Below are positions 63,129-64,000 of a stretch of DNA of 64,000 nt, piece by piece. Numbering within the stretch: position 1 is the first letter of the stretch; the number at the start of each line of letters is the position of its first letter. The position numbers and the translations under genes were made by a program. The notes below the pieces were generated by a model, which was given only the letters and a program-made list of their open reading frames with translations, was not told the origin of the DNA and did no database searches. Location: NCBI RefSeq assembly GCF_031426495.1, contig NZ_JANPLK010000006.1, positions 1 to 64,000 on the forward strand, written 5' to 3'. Source of the DNA: Gemmatimonas sp. GTDB lineage: Bacteria > Gemmatimonadota > Gemmatimonadetes > Gemmatimonadales > Gemmatimonadaceae.

Positions 63129-63431
63129 ATGGCCAAGCTCGCCCTGTTCGTGCGGTTGCACGCGAAGTCCGGCCAGGAAACTGCGCTCGCCGACTTCCTC
63201 GCCAGCGCTCTACCCCTCGCCAACTCCGAGTCCGGTACCACGTCTTGGTTCGCGCTGCGTTTCGACGCATCCACTTTCGGCATCTTCGACACGTTCGACA
63301 ACGACCAAGCTCGGCAGGCCCACCTGGGCGGCCCGATTGCAGCGGCGCTGATGGCCAACGCCGAGGCGCTGCTGAGTGAGCCGCGGAAGATTGAGATGGT
63401 CGAGGTGATGGCGGCCAAGCTTCCGGGATAA
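63129..63431 (+). CDS. antibiotic-biosynthesis-monooxygenase-fold protein
   Basis: 100 residues from ATG 63129 (ATG 63099 would add 10). ABM/dimeric alpha-beta-barrel fold: MAKLALFVRLHAKSGQETAL, ALPLANSESGTTSWFALRFD, TFGIFDTFDNDQARQAHLGG, with LLSEPRKIEMVEVMAAKLPG at the end. Such proteins act as heme- or quinol-type monooxygenases or are structural. No partner gene visible. Confidence 0.8.
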   Translation: MAKLALFVRLHAKSGQETALADFLASALPLANSESGTTSWFALRFDASTFGIFDTFDNDQARQAHLGGPIAAALMANAEALLSEPRKIEMVEVMAAKLPG

Positions 63432-63436
63432 CTTGC

Positions 63437-63691
63437 CTATCGCCCCGGCGCGCTGACCACGGCAGCTCGCAGTTCTCCGCACCGATGTCGCATGCCGCGG
63501 GCGGCGGCATCGGGATACGAGAGGTAGGTCACGGAGAGCGAGTCGGCGTGGGTGCGCGCCCGCGCATAGGCTCGCTCGCACTCCGCCGCGTTCCGTACGG
63601 CGTGAATCGGCCCCAGCGCCAGTCGTGTCGCCAGCACGCCGAGCAACAGCACCACGGCCGCACCGGCCGTAAATCGCATGGCGGTGTTCAT
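63437..63691 (-). CDS. small exported protein, unknown function
   Basis: 84 residues with a signal/anchor segment MRFTAGAAVVLLLGVLATRL, then RNAAECERAYARARTHADSL and a second Cys (RHRCGELRAAVV). Two Cys could form a disulfide. Starts overlapping the amine-oxidase stop by 4 bases, so likely co-expressed. No family recognised. Confidence 0.5.
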   Translation of the reverse strand: MNTAMRFTAGAAVVLLLGVLATRLALGPIHAVRNAAECERAYARARTHADSLSVTYLSYPDAAARGMRHRCGELRAAVVSAPGR

Positions 63692-64000
63692 CGCGCCACC
63701 GCCAAAATCTCGCGCGCCGCGCGCTCGCCCGATTCCACGGCGCCCTCGAGGTAGCCCTGCGCATCGATCGACGTGTGCTCGCCGCAGAAGTGGCAGCTAC
63801 CTACGACCTCGCCCTCGGCTCCGGCGAATCTCGTATACTGACCCACCCGGTAGTACGAGTACGACCCCAACGACCACGGATTACGCGGCCAGTCGTCGAA
63901 CGTGCTCACCCCAGTGTATGCTGCGGTGAGTCCCGGCATCACCGGCTCGATACGCGTGAGAAATTCTGTCGCGAGCGCTGATGACAGCCGCCCGCTCTGC
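63688..64000 (-). CDS. flavin amine oxidase, C-terminal part
   Basis: About 103 residues before the stop; the rest lies beyond the window. WPRNPWSLGSYSYYRVGQYT and VGSCHFCGEHTSIDAQGYLE match the C-terminal FAD-contact region (GEHTS...G...GA..SG..AA) of flavin-containing monoamine oxidases, which oxidise amines with release of H2O2 and ammonia. Notable in a genome that also carries an aromatic amino acid decarboxylase, though they are not adjacent. Confidence 0.85.
   Translation of the reverse strand, partial: QSGRLSSALATEFLTRIEPVMPGLTAAYTGVSTFDDWPRNPWSLGSYSYYRVGQYTRFAGAEGEVVGSCHFCGEHTSIDAQGYLEGAVESGERAAREILAVAR

Noticed and set aside
1..64000. tRNA or rRNA genes
   Set aside because: No cloverleaf or rRNA-like conserved segment was noticed in any intergenic space.

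Overview
The window is high-GC chromosomal DNA, densely coded on both strands, with no rRNA, tRNA or CRISPR visible. Many exported proteins and lipoproteins, TolC/RND export, large outer-membrane barrels, an ECF sigma factor coupled to a Ser/Thr kinase, and a MoxR/DUF58/BatA/DUF4175 operon point to a didermic environmental bacterium. The protein styles most resemble Gemmatimonadota; that placement is inference from family content, not a computed result.

Layout. 1-3630 is a mobile region: an IS1182-type transposase (cut by the window edge), a 5'-truncated IS110-type transposase, and what looks like a genuine integron gene cassette carrying a FRG-domain gene. The gene's stop codon lies inside a 126-bp attC-like site, and a matching core site lies just before its start. 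3668-10777 holds a large outer-membrane barrel protein, an exported M20 amidohydrolase and two lipoproteins. 10373-17628 is a minus-strand, translationally coupled operon: Tat-exported PLP enzyme, Tat-exported carbamoylase-type amidase, hybrid sensor kinase, APC permease, and a small protein of unknown function. 17833-23602 has a multicopper oxidase whose copper motifs occur in permuted order, an N-formylglutamate-amidohydrolase-like lipoprotein, an aromatic amino-acid decarboxylase and a fasciclin lipoprotein. 23647-30958 has a DedA protein and a tetR-tolC-acrA-acrB type efflux operon, with an inverted-repeat operator candidate upstream of tetR.

31242-36811 carries XdhC and MocA-like cofactor-maturation proteins (XdhC with an in-frame palindromic insertion), a DinB-fold protein, a double M42 peptidase with one dead half, and a Spy/CpxP-like protein. 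37070-51207 is an eight-gene plus-strand operon with almost no spacing: VWA/GATase-like membrane protein, a caspase-fold protein lacking its cysteine, TPR metallopeptidase, DUF4159, MoxR ATPase, DUF58, BatA-like VWA, DUF4175. 51215-57014 has a beta-propeller-like lipoprotein, a small six-cysteine secreted protein, OsmC, a DUF5916/CBM9 barrel protein and an alpha/beta hydrolase. 57001-64000 has an ECF sigma/Ser-Thr kinase pair (the kinase with a beta-helix-like ectodomain), a DPP-IV-type S9 peptidase, a monooxygenase-fold protein, a small exported protein and the C-terminus of a flavin amine oxidase.

A family of intergenic inverted repeats (ends like GATCAC.C.GAG / CTC.G.GTGATC) recurs at about 17.7, 19.8, 31.1 and 52.8 kb, with a related long inverted pair at 21.1-21.4 kb. 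The most notable observations are the cassette with its attC, the permuted multicopper oxidase, the intergenic repeat family, the pseudo-caspase in the MoxR operon, and the palindromic peptide insertion in XdhC.
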